From Patescibacteria group bacterium (GTDB taxonomy: Bacteria; Patescibacteriota; Patescibacteriia; UBA9934), in assembly GCA_018896835.1 (NCBI GenBank), contig JAHILS010000034.1:1-22599 (forward strand): a DNA stretch of 22,599 nt. The letters run 5' to 3'. The position numbers and the translations under genes were made by a program. Each line of letters begins with the position of its first letter. Position 1 is the first letter of the stretch. The notes beneath the pieces are model-generated. The model made no database searches and had not been told where the DNA came from. It saw only the letters and a list, made by a program, of their open reading frames with translations. Below are positions 14,534-20,322 of the stretch, piece by piece.

Positions 14534-15364
14534 ATGGATCGCCTTTTTATATTGCCTTTTGATCATCGTTCAACATTTGCTACAACGCTACTAGGTTTTG
14601 ACTACCCACCAAAAACTGCTTCTCAAAAAAAAGTAGTTACGGACATGAAACGAGTTGTTTTTGATGGTTTTTTACTTGCACACAACAAGTACGAACACAG
14701 CGAAGACATGGCAATCCTCGTTGACGAGGAATTTGGTAAATCAATTCTACAAGAAGCACAAAAACAACTGATTCCCTTTGCACTCTCAATTGAGAAAAGC
14801 GGGCAGTTGTTTTTTCAATTTGAATACGGAAACAAATTTGGTGCTCATATCCAAAACTGGAATCCTGCTTATGCAAAAGCTTTGGTTCGATTTGATCCTA
14901 AACAAAAACAAGGTAACGAAATTCAAAACAAACGACTCAAACGTCTTCATGACTTTTGCAAAACTAACGATCAGAAATGGTTGATTGAACCTTTAATGAC
15001 TGGAAAAGGTACACGATTTGGACAAATGAAAACCTGCGTTAAACAGATGCGCAAAGCCGGCATTAACCCTGACGTTTGGAAAATTGAGGCCTTGGAAAGC
15101 AAAAAACAATGGCAAGAACTTTATAAAATCGCCAAAGCAGATCTTATTTTATTAGGACGTGGTGCTTCAAAAAAGCAGGTTGAAGATTGGGTTATCGTGG
15201 CAGCAAAATCAGGCGCAGTATGTGGGTTTGCAATTGGACGAACTATTTTCTTTTCAACCCTTGAAAAACTAAAAGATAAGAAGATAACTCGAAAACAAGC
15301 CGTCGAAGCCATCGCTAATAACTACTTATCATTTATTCGACTTTGGGAAAAATATGAAGCTTAA
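14534..15364 (+). CDS. DUF2090 class I aldolase-like protein
   Basis: The 276-aa protein starts MDRLFILPFDHRSTF, the hallmark of DUF2090, the domain fused to the C terminus of some IolC kinases as 5-dehydro-2-deoxyphosphogluconate aldolase. Further barrel motifs are IPFALSIEKSG, AKALVRFDP and WLIEPLM. K183 in NPDVWKIEALES aligns by eye with the Schiff-base lysine of LacD-type aldolases (VLKvE). It would cleave a phosphorylated ketose or ketosugar acid into two three-carbon pieces. The next gene is a PfkB kinase, the same kinase-aldolase pair that exists fused as IolC-DUF2090. The true substrate is not known; other myo-inositol genes are absent from the window, so inositol breakdown is not implied. 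Confidence 0.8.
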   Translation: MDRLFILPFDHRSTFATTLLGFDYPPKTASQKKVVTDMKRVVFDGFLLAHNKYEHSEDMAILVDEEFGKSILQEAQKQLIPFALSIEKSGQLFFQFEYGNKFGAHIQNWNPAYAKALVRFDPKQKQGNEIQNKRLKRLHDFCKTNDQKWLIEPLMTGKGTRFGQMKTCVKQMRKAGINPDVWKIEALESKKQWQELYKIAKADLILLGRGASKKQVEDWVIVAAKSGAVCGFAIGRTIFFSTLEKLKDKKITRKQAVEAIANNYLSFIRLWEKYEA

Positions 15365-15374
15365 TCCTTTTTAT

Positions 15375-16349
15375 ATGAATGACATTATCACCATTGGCTC
15401 GGCAACACGCGATGTATTTTTAGCATCAAAACAGTTTCAAGTAATCAAGTCCTCACAAATACCAACTGGCGTTGGCGAATGTGTCCCACTGGGTAGTAAA
15501 GTCGACATTGATACCGTCGTTCATACCACTGGAGGCGGAGGTACAAATTCTGCCTGCACATTTTCTGCGCTTGGCTTTAAGACATCCGCAATCACTAGGA
15601 TCGGAGACGATGACTCTGGCAAAGACGTGCTCAAAGACTTGCTAGGCTATAAAGTCAAAACGTCGCTGGTTAAAATCATAAACAAAAAGACAACAGGTTA
15701 TAGTGTTCTTCTCACTACCTCAGACGGCGAACGGACAGCGCTTGTTCATCGTGGAGTCTCTGGAGAATTTAAGACACAGGATATCCCGCTTTCAAAACTC
15801 TCCTGCAAATGGCTGTACATGACGTCGCTTGGTGGAAACCTGGTGCTAGCCAAAACAATCATTGAACACGCCAGAAAAAAAAATGCGCTAGTTTGTTTTA
15901 ACCCTGGCAAGCAGGAATTACAAAAAGGACTCTCTGCTTTCCGGTCAATTTTAAATAATCTCACAGTACTAAATCTTAACTTAGAGGAAGCTCAACTACT
16001 CGCTAAAACGTCAACAACCAACATTAAAGAACTCTGCAAAATCATTGCCCGACCAGGACTTATGCTAATTATTACTGACGGACCAAAAGGCGCCTACGCC
16101 CATCTTGATGGCATAACCTGGTTTGTGCGCCCTCAAGGGAAAAAAGCTATTTCACGAACTGGAGCAGGTGACGCTTTTGGCTCTGGAGTTGTCGCTGGAC
16201 TGGCAAAAGGTATGGGAATTGATGAAGCGCTAAAAATCGGCATCTTCAACGCCGAATCAGTCATTCAATCCTATGGCGCAAAAATTGGTATTATTAAAAC
16301 CTGGCCAACTGACGCCTTAAAGAAAAAAATCAAAGTAACCCTAATTTAA
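15375..16349 (+). CDS. PfkB-family carbohydrate kinase
   Basis: The 324-aa protein from MNDIITIGSATRDVF is a ribokinase-fold sugar kinase. It has the first PfkB signature HTTGGGGTNSACTFSALGF (substrate-binding Gly pair) and the second, ISRTGAGDAFGSGVVAGLAKG, which holds the anion hole and catalytic Asp of GAGD. ATP binding is by LIITDGPKGAYAH. The ATG at 15354 would add seven residues and overlap the aldolase gene by 11 bases. The internal ATG at 15375 fits the usual N terminus better, but coupling could favour the upstream one, so the start is uncertain. It probably phosphorylates the substrate of the DUF2090 aldolase. The specific sugar cannot be read. Confidence 0.88.
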   Translation: MNDIITIGSATRDVFLASKQFQVIKSSQIPTGVGECVPLGSKVDIDTVVHTTGGGGTNSACTFSALGFKTSAITRIGDDDSGKDVLKDLLGYKVKTSLVKIINKKTTGYSVLLTTSDGERTALVHRGVSGEFKTQDIPLSKLSCKWLYMTSLGGNLVLAKTIIEHARKKNALVCFNPGKQELQKGLSAFRSILNNLTVLNLNLEEAQLLAKTSTTNIKELCKIIARPGLMLIITDGPKGAYAHLDGITWFVRPQGKKAISRTGAGDAFGSGVVAGLAKGMGIDEALKIGIFNAESVIQSYGAKIGIIKTWPTDALKKKIKVTLI

Positions 16350-16350
16350 T

Positions 16351-17337
16351 ATGACAAAAATATTTATTACCAGAGCAATTCCTGGACAAGCCATAAAAGA
16401 ACTGAAAAAAAGAAAAGGTATTATTATTGATGCTTATGAAAAAGATCAACAGATCCCACGCAAGGAACTTCTCAAACGAGTTAAGGGCGTAAATATCCTT
16501 GTGCCACTACTCACTGAAACTATCGACAAAGAAGTGATGGACTGGGCTGGCGCCGAATTAAAAATGATTGCCAATTATACTGTCGGATTTGATAACGTTA
16601 ACGTTGATGAAGCAAAAAAACGCGGGATTGTGGTAACAAACGCTCCCAGCCAACAAACCAGCGAGTCAGTAGCCGAACACGCCATTGCTTTGATCTTGGC
16701 GCTTTCACATCGCATTGTTGAGGCAGACACATTCACTCGAGCTGGAAAATATAAAGGCTGGGATCCAAATCTCTTCTTGGGCTCTGACATTATGGGAAAA
16801 ACGCTTGGCATAATTGGCGCTGGTCGAATTGGGGCTGGAATTGCCAGAAGACTTCATGCTGGTTTTGGCATTAAGATCATCTACACTGACACACACAGAA
16901 ATCCCGAGTTTGAAAAAATGTTTGGTGCAAAATTCAAAACCCAAACTCAACTACTCAAAGAGTCGGACATTGTAACCCTTCATGTACCTCTTCTGCCTAC
17001 TACAAAACATTTAATAAGCACCAAAGAACTAAAGCTCATGAAAAAAACTTCCATACTAATCAACACCTCGCGCGGTCCAGTGGTTGATGAACTCGCACTG
17101 ATTAAAGCCCTAAGCAAAAAACAAATCGCCGGCGCTGGACTTGATGTTTATGAATGCGAGCCAGCAATCGACTGCAATATAAAAGACAAGTTCGAGCTTC
17201 GCAAACTATCAAACGTTATTCTCACTCCCCACACCGCATCATCAACCATCCAAGCCCGACAGGCCATGACTGCAGTAGTTGTAAAAAACATATCGGCATT
17301 TATTGATGGTAAAAAAATTCCTAACAAAATAGTATAA
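16351..17337 (+). CDS. D-isomer-specific 2-hydroxyacid dehydrogenase (glyoxylate/hydroxypyruvate reductase type)
   Basis: The 328-aa NAD(P)-dependent enzyme matches the GyaR/GhrB group. It has the substrate-domain loop NYTVGFDNVNVDEAKKRG, the dinucleotide motif LGIIGAGRIGAGIARRL, and the catalytic triad Arg (NTSRGPVVDE), Glu (GLDVYECEP) and His (LTPHTASST). It reduces 2-oxoacids such as glyoxylate or hydroxypyruvate, or runs in reverse on D-glycerate. It begins 1 nt after the kinase stop and is followed after 3 nt by a small membrane peptide gene. Its place after a kinase-aldolase pair suggests it handles a three-carbon oxoacid product, which is inference. Confidence 0.9.
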   Translation: MTKIFITRAIPGQAIKELKKRKGIIIDAYEKDQQIPRKELLKRVKGVNILVPLLTETIDKEVMDWAGAELKMIANYTVGFDNVNVDEAKKRGIVVTNAPSQQTSESVAEHAIALILALSHRIVEADTFTRAGKYKGWDPNLFLGSDIMGKTLGIIGAGRIGAGIARRLHAGFGIKIIYTDTHRNPEFEKMFGAKFKTQTQLLKESDIVTLHVPLLPTTKHLISTKELKLMKKTSILINTSRGPVVDELALIKALSKKQIAGAGLDVYECEPAIDCNIKDKFELRKLSNVILTPHTASSTIQARQAMTAVVVKNISAFIDGKKIPNKIV

Positions 17338-17340
17338 CTT

Positions 17341-17502
17341 ATGGAAAAGAAAAATGCCCCAAAGTATTATACGTATATCATCGCTATTGTCTTGGTGATC
17401 GTAATAATAATTCTTATTGCCTCAGCGCTAAAAAGCGACCCATCGATCGATCCCCAAGGCGATATAAACGAAATTATCAACGAATTAGAGATTACTCAGT
17501 AA
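17341..17502 (+). CDS. 53-aa single-pass membrane peptide
   Basis: This is an open frame of 53 codons: a basic start (MEKKNAPKYYTY), one long hydrophobic helix (IIAIVLVIVIIILIASAL, about 13-30) and an acidic tail (KSDPSIDPQGDINEIINELEITQ). The ATG lies 3 nt after the dehydrogenase stop and the TAA lies inside the left arm of the shared terminator, so the frame fits exactly between operon and terminator. I recognise no family. The short length makes it easy to miss. The topology is inside-positive, so the tail is probably external. Confidence 0.7.
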   Translation: MEKKNAPKYYTYIIAIVLVIVIIILIASALKSDPSIDPQGDINEIINELEITQ

Positions 17503-17551
17503 AACTAAAAACACCTCTAGCTAAACTCAGAGGTGTTTTTAGTTTTACTGA
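17496..17551. terminator. Symmetric bidirectional terminator shared by convergent genes
   Basis: The arms 17496-17518 and 17529-17551 are exact reverse complements over 23 bases (TCAGTAAAACTAAAAACACC...), with a 10-nt loop. A-rich and T-rich arm ends supply a T tract in either direction. Both convergent genes end in CAG-TAA inside their arm: the plus-strand membrane peptide and the minus-strand GyrI-like gene. Confidence 0.92.
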
Positions 17552-18087
17552 ACAATCGGCATCATGTAGTAAGTTTTATCTGGCAAGTAAAGTTCAATTG
17601 AATATTCGGACTGGGAATACCCATGCAGAAGCCGGTAAGCCTCAATGGCCTGATAGGCTTTCATGACGCCAATGATGTACGACAAAGAATTCTTAAATGG
17701 AATAGAGACAACCATGTACTGCTCTTGATCAATATCCTTTACGGAATACTTTTCTCTGTTAATCAACGTTGCCTGAACTTCATCGATTAATGAGCCGACT
17801 TCACTTTTAAGTTCTAACTCGTCAACTACGTCAGGATTTCCATAATACACACCCATAGACAGGGTTGCATCAATCCCGTCTGACACCAGTTTATTATAAA
17901 CCTCATCAAAAACTGGTCCAACATCGTTATATGATCCAACATATTCTTGGTATACAAGCGCGTAAGGACCCATAGCCCGCTCGTCAACCGTGATCGATGA
18001 AAACAGACCAAGATACCAAAGGTAACCAGCAAATAATAAAACAATAGCGACAATAATAGCTAGAAGATATTTAATAAATTTGACCAT
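17545..18087 (-). CDS. Membrane-anchored GyrI-like (SOUL/TEX264-type) domain protein
   Basis: The 180-aa protein has an N-terminal membrane helix (YLLAIIVAIVLLFAGYLWYLGLF, about 7-29) and then a GyrI-like small-molecule-binding domain. The domain features are MGPYALVYQEYVGSYNDVGPVFDEVYNKL, GIDATLSMGVYYGNPDVV and LKSEVGSLI, matching the AraC effector-binding/SOUL pattern. There is no DNA-binding domain. An N-terminal helix plus a GyrI-like domain is the architecture of the eukaryotic ER protein TEX264. The ligand and role are unknown. It ends within the shared terminator and starts 25-30 nt after its predicted transcription start, with no clear Shine-Dalgarno site. Confidence 0.78.
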   Translation of the reverse strand: MVKFIKYLLAIIVAIVLLFAGYLWYLGLFSSITVDERAMGPYALVYQEYVGSYNDVGPVFDEVYNKLVSDGIDATLSMGVYYGNPDVVDELELKSEVGSLIDEVQATLINREKYSVKDIDQEQYMVVSIPFKNSLSYIIGVMKAYQAIEAYRLLHGYSQSEYSIELYLPDKTYYMMPIVQ

Positions 18088-18112
18088 AGAATAATAATTA
18101 ATTCGTGCAATA

Positions 18113-18121
18113 ATTATATCA
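18113..18121 (-). promoter_or_regulatory. Extended -10 promoter of the GyrI-like gene
   Basis: On the minus strand TGA-TATAAT (hexamer 18118-18113), 25 nt before the ATG. It is divergent from the tRNA-Ala promoter. No good -35 is present. Confidence 0.6.
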
Positions 18122-18176
18122 CTTTTAGCTTAATCATCACGACAGCATCAAAAACACAGCAAAAAACACAGCATTC

Positions 18177-18205
18177 TTGACCATTTTGGCAAAATACGGT
18201 ATTCT
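18177..18205 (+). promoter_or_regulatory. Promoter of tRNA-Ala
   Basis: TTGACC (18177-18182), a 17-nt spacer and TATTCT (18200-18205). The predicted start is about 12 nt upstream of the mature tRNA. Confidence 0.7.
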
Positions 18206-18223
18206 AATCTCGCTTTTAACAAT

Positions 18224-18300
18224 GGGCCTGTAGCTCAGATGGCTAGAGCGCCTCGCTTGCACCGAGGAGGCCAAGGGTTCGAATCCCTTCAGGTCCACCA
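18224..18300 (+). tRNA. tRNA-Ala (anticodon TGC), CCA encoded
   Basis: The 77-nt cloverleaf has acceptor GGGCCTG pairing with CAGGTCC, including the G3-U70 pair that identifies alanine tRNA. It has the D loop TAGCTCAGATGGCTAGAGC, anticodon loop CTTGCAC with TGC, T arm GGGTTCGAATCCC and an encoded ACCA end. No intron is present. Confidence 0.98.
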
Positions 18301-18331
18301 AAAAACATCCTGTCATACAGGATGTTTTTTG
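18301..18331 (+). terminator. Terminator of tRNA-Ala
   Basis: AAAAAACATCCTGT (18301-18314), loop CAT, then ACAGGATGTTTTTT (18318-18331). The stem is perfect at 14 bp, begins directly after the CCA end and has T-rich 3' sequence. Confidence 0.93.
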
Positions 18332-18393
18332 TGCTCCATAGCTATAGTGAAGGAGTACTTTGTTTCAAATAAAAATAAAATACTCGGAGCCAA

Positions 18394-19764
18394 TCATCTC
18401 ACCTCAACCGGAGTCCCAACTTCTGCCCAATAATATATCCACTCTGCGTTATCATAGGACGTATTCACACACCCGCCACTCATCTTGCTACCAAAATTAT
18501 TATGCCAATAAGCCGAATGAATATAATAGATTGGCTGAAATTGAAGATTATATTTAACGTCAGGAATGAAATAATTGCGCGGGTCGCCCTCCCCGTAATT
18601 CATCTGATAATTTTTCATTAAGATTTTCTTTATAACGTCAAACACACCAACTGGCGAAGGTGACGAGTCTCTGCCTGTGGAAACAAGGAAAGCTTTGACA
18701 AGCGATCCATTTTCATAGGTATAAAGTGTTTGCCTTTGTACGTCAACATATATATATTTTCCCAGCTCATTTATAGTTTGCTTCTCTGTGCCAAGAGCAA
18801 TGATCAGCGGATCACCTTCAACTATAACGCCGGCTGACGCACCCATTAGCTTGGAAAAAGGATTTAACTCCAAGACCTTGCGTCCAGTCATTTCATAAAA
18901 TGCAATGGCTATTCCGTTCCCTTTTGATCCCACGCCAACCTCGTCCATTCCATCGCTGTCAACATCACCTGCAAATAGATTTAAACCAAGCGAACCTTGG
19001 TCGGATGCATCAATCGCTAGAACATAAAATAAATGATCATCTTGCCAATCGTAAAGTTGAACAACAGAACTTGAAGGACCAGCATCGGCCACGATTAATT
19101 CATCATCTCCGTCTTCATTGACGTCGAGCATTGCCACAGACGTACCCGAATTATCAGAAGCACTGCCGACGAATAATTCTGTAAGTAGGTCTCCGTGATT
19201 GTTAAACACTTTCACATGCGGGCCACCAGTGACCCCAGGACCAGTAATAATTTCACCCACTCCATCGCCATTTAAATCGCCAACAGCCACGTTAACTCCG
19301 CCACGAAAATCTTGCGCATAAGCAAAAAATTCTCCTTCAAGATTTCCCCAGCCATCGAAAATTCGCACATGTGGGCCACCGCCATACATCGCTCCGGTAA
19401 TAATTTCACCAACCCCGTCACCATCAACGTCACCGATTGCTAAGTTAACGCCACCCATAAACTCTTCACCGTATACTAAAAAGGAATTTATAAATGATCC
19501 ATCTTTTCTGTACAAAAAAACTTCAGGCTTACTTCCAGCACCAGCACCAATCACTATTTCACTAACTCCGTCACTTCCAAGATCACCAACTGCAACGCTC
19601 CCTGACCCGCGATATAGTGAATCAAACGGATAGACAACATTATTTACAGTTCCGTCTGTCGATAAAAAACGTAATTGAACTTGATCATCACGCGATTGTG
19701 CAGCGAAAGTAAAAGCAGGAAAAAAGTTTACAAGAATAAAAATAAGAACAAAAAACTTTTTCAT
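18394..19764 (-). CDS. Secreted L,D-transpeptidase (YkuD) with FG-GAP repeat propeller
   Basis: The 456-aa protein has a signal peptide (MKKFFVLIFILVNFFPAFTFAA) and then about 300 residues of FG-GAP/VCBS repeats. Each repeat has a calcium-type DxDxDG loop: DLGSDGVSEI (61), DVDGDGVGEI (112), DLNGDGVGEI (163), DVNEDGDDEL (214) and DVDSDGMDEV (267). A C-terminal YkuD domain starts at KYIYVDVQRQTLYTYENG (about 336) and ends with YYIHSAYWHNNFGSKMSGGCVN. H416 and C432 are the catalytic residues. The usual SHGC motif reads SGGC here, so its His is replaced by Gly430. The enzyme would make 3-3 peptidoglycan cross-links outside the membrane. The start 8 nt after a strong -10 box predicts a near-leaderless transcript. 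No terminator is evident downstream. Confidence 0.88.
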   Translation of the reverse strand: MKKFFVLIFILVNFFPAFTFAAQSRDDQVQLRFLSTDGTVNNVVYPFDSLYRGSGSVAVGDLGSDGVSEIVIGAGAGSKPEVFLYRKDGSFINSFLVYGEEFMGGVNLAIGDVDGDGVGEIITGAMYGGGPHVRIFDGWGNLEGEFFAYAQDFRGGVNVAVGDLNGDGVGEIITGPGVTGGPHVKVFNNHGDLLTELFVGSASDNSGTSVAMLDVNEDGDDELIVADAGPSSSVVQLYDWQDDHLFYVLAIDASDQGSLGLNLFAGDVDSDGMDEVGVGSKGNGIAIAFYEMTGRKVLELNPFSKLMGASAGVIVEGDPLIIALGTEKQTINELGKYIYVDVQRQTLYTYENGSLVKAFLVSTGRDSSPSPVGVFDVIKKILMKNYQMNYGEGDPRNYFIPDVKYNLQFQPIYYIHSAYWHNNFGSKMSGGCVNTSYDNAEWIYYWAEVGTPVEVR

Positions 19765-19772
19765 ACAAGCGT

Positions 19773-19801
19773 AGTATACGTTTGAAAAAAAGTTTTGTCA
19801 T
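19773..19801 (-). promoter_or_regulatory. Promoter of the L,D-transpeptidase gene
   Basis: On the minus strand ATGACA (19801-19796), a 17-nt spacer and TATACT (19778-19773), followed by 8 nt and the ATG at 19764. Confidence 0.75.
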
Positions 19802-19855
19802 TGAATAGAAAATATTTTTTATAGCGCAACATGTTGATAACTTTTATAAAACATG

Positions 19856-19884
19856 TTTTCATGATTGCAAAACAAGGATATACT
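19856..19884 (+). promoter_or_regulatory. Candidate promoter of the histone-like gene
   Basis: TTTTCA (19856-19861), a 17-nt spacer and TATACT (19879-19884). The expected start near 19891 coincides with an 8-bp dyad, and the leader would be about 140 nt. Two ACATGTT copies lie 22 bp apart just upstream (19829 and 19851), possible regulator sites. Confidence 0.5.
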
Positions 19885-19890
19885 TTTAGT

Positions 19891-19948
19891 AGAAACAAAA
19901 TTGTTTCTTCGTTGCATGGTGATGAGCACGTGCTCATCATGCAGCAAC
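19891..19948 (+). promoter_or_regulatory. Dyad-rich leader of the histone-like gene
   Basis: Two inverted repeats follow one another. AGAAACAA-AA-TTGTTTCT is at 19891-19908. Then comes a 20-bp perfect palindrome (TGATGAGCAC and its complement, 19920-19939), flanked by outer arms GTTGC (19911-19915) and GCAAC (19944-19948). They could be operators at the transcription start or hairpins in the leader RNA. No T tract follows, so it is not a terminator. Confidence 0.5.
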
Positions 19949-20011
19949 CGAGCACACAAATAAAATATTTTCGCGGTCGACGAAATTTATTGTGTGACAT
20001 TCTAAAAATTG

Positions 20012-20023
20012 AAAGGAGGTGAT
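20012..20023 (+). promoter_or_regulatory. Full-length Shine-Dalgarno sequence
   Basis: AAAGGAGGTGAT, complementary to nearly the whole 16S anti-SD, lies 7 nt before the ATG at 20031. It is by far the strongest in the window and decides this start over a GTG inside the site itself. Confidence 0.9.
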
Positions 20024-20030
20024 ATCAAAT

Positions 20031-20240
20031 ATGCCAGCAAAGAAACGCAAAGTCGCAAAGAAAAAAGTTGCGAAGAAAGCAGTAAAAAAAGCTGTAAAGA
20101 AAGTTGCAAAGAAAAAGGTAGTTGCAAAAAAGAAAGTTGCAAAAAAGCCAGCAAAGCGAAAGGTCGCTAAAAAAGCTGTAAAGAAAACAGTAAAAAAAGC
20201 AGCTCCAAAAAAGCGAAAAGCAACAAAGAAGAAGAAATAA
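20031..20240 (+). CDS. Lysine-rich histone H1-like DNA-binding protein
   Basis: The 69-aa protein begins MPAKKRKVAKKK and consists almost only of Lys, Ala, Val, Arg and Pro, in irregular repeats of the type KKxVKK, VAKKK and PAKRK. This composition is that of the C-terminal tail of eukaryotic histone H1 and of bacterial H1-like proteins such as Chlamydia Hc1/Hc2 and Bordetella BpH1. These bind DNA through charge and compact it. It has no hydrophobic core and is probably disordered alone. It has its own promoter region with dyads, an unusually strong ribosome binding site and an elaborate terminator, all signs of high and regulated expression. A ribosome-associated or RNA-binding role is the alternative. 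Confidence 0.85.
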   Translation: MPAKKRKVAKKKVAKKAVKKAVKKVAKKKVVAKKKVAKKPAKRKVAKKAVKKTVKKAAPKKRKATKKKK

Positions 20241-20252
20241 TTTCTTCATTTC

Positions 20253-20320
20253 AAAATCCCCGTCGTTTCGGGAGGAGAATCCGTAAGGAGGACTCACATC
20301 GAAGCGTGCGGGGATTTTTT
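20253..20320. terminator. Elaborate terminator hairpin after the histone-like gene
   Basis: AAAATCCCCG (20253-20262) pairs with CGGGGATTTT (20309-20318), then more Ts. Inside, CGTTTCG (20264-20270) opposes CGAAGCG (20300-20306), and a third small stem GAGAATCC/GGAGGACTC can form. The apical part contains GGAGGAG and AAGGAGGA. The A-rich left side may also serve the convergent endonuclease Q gene, which ends 3 nt away. Confidence 0.8.
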
Positions 20321-20322
20321 AT

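Noticed and set aside
20031..20240. Possible tandem DNA repeat or CRISPR-like array in the lysine-rich region
   Set aside because: The repetition is at the level of short Lys/Ala/Val codon groups with no regular unit or spacers, and a coding frame with a perfect ribosome site explains it.
20025..20297. Minus-strand Cys/Phe/Leu-rich open frame opposite the histone-like gene
   Set aside because: It is the complement of lysine codons (TTT/CTT/TTC) and runs through the terminator. It looks like a membrane protein only by base composition.
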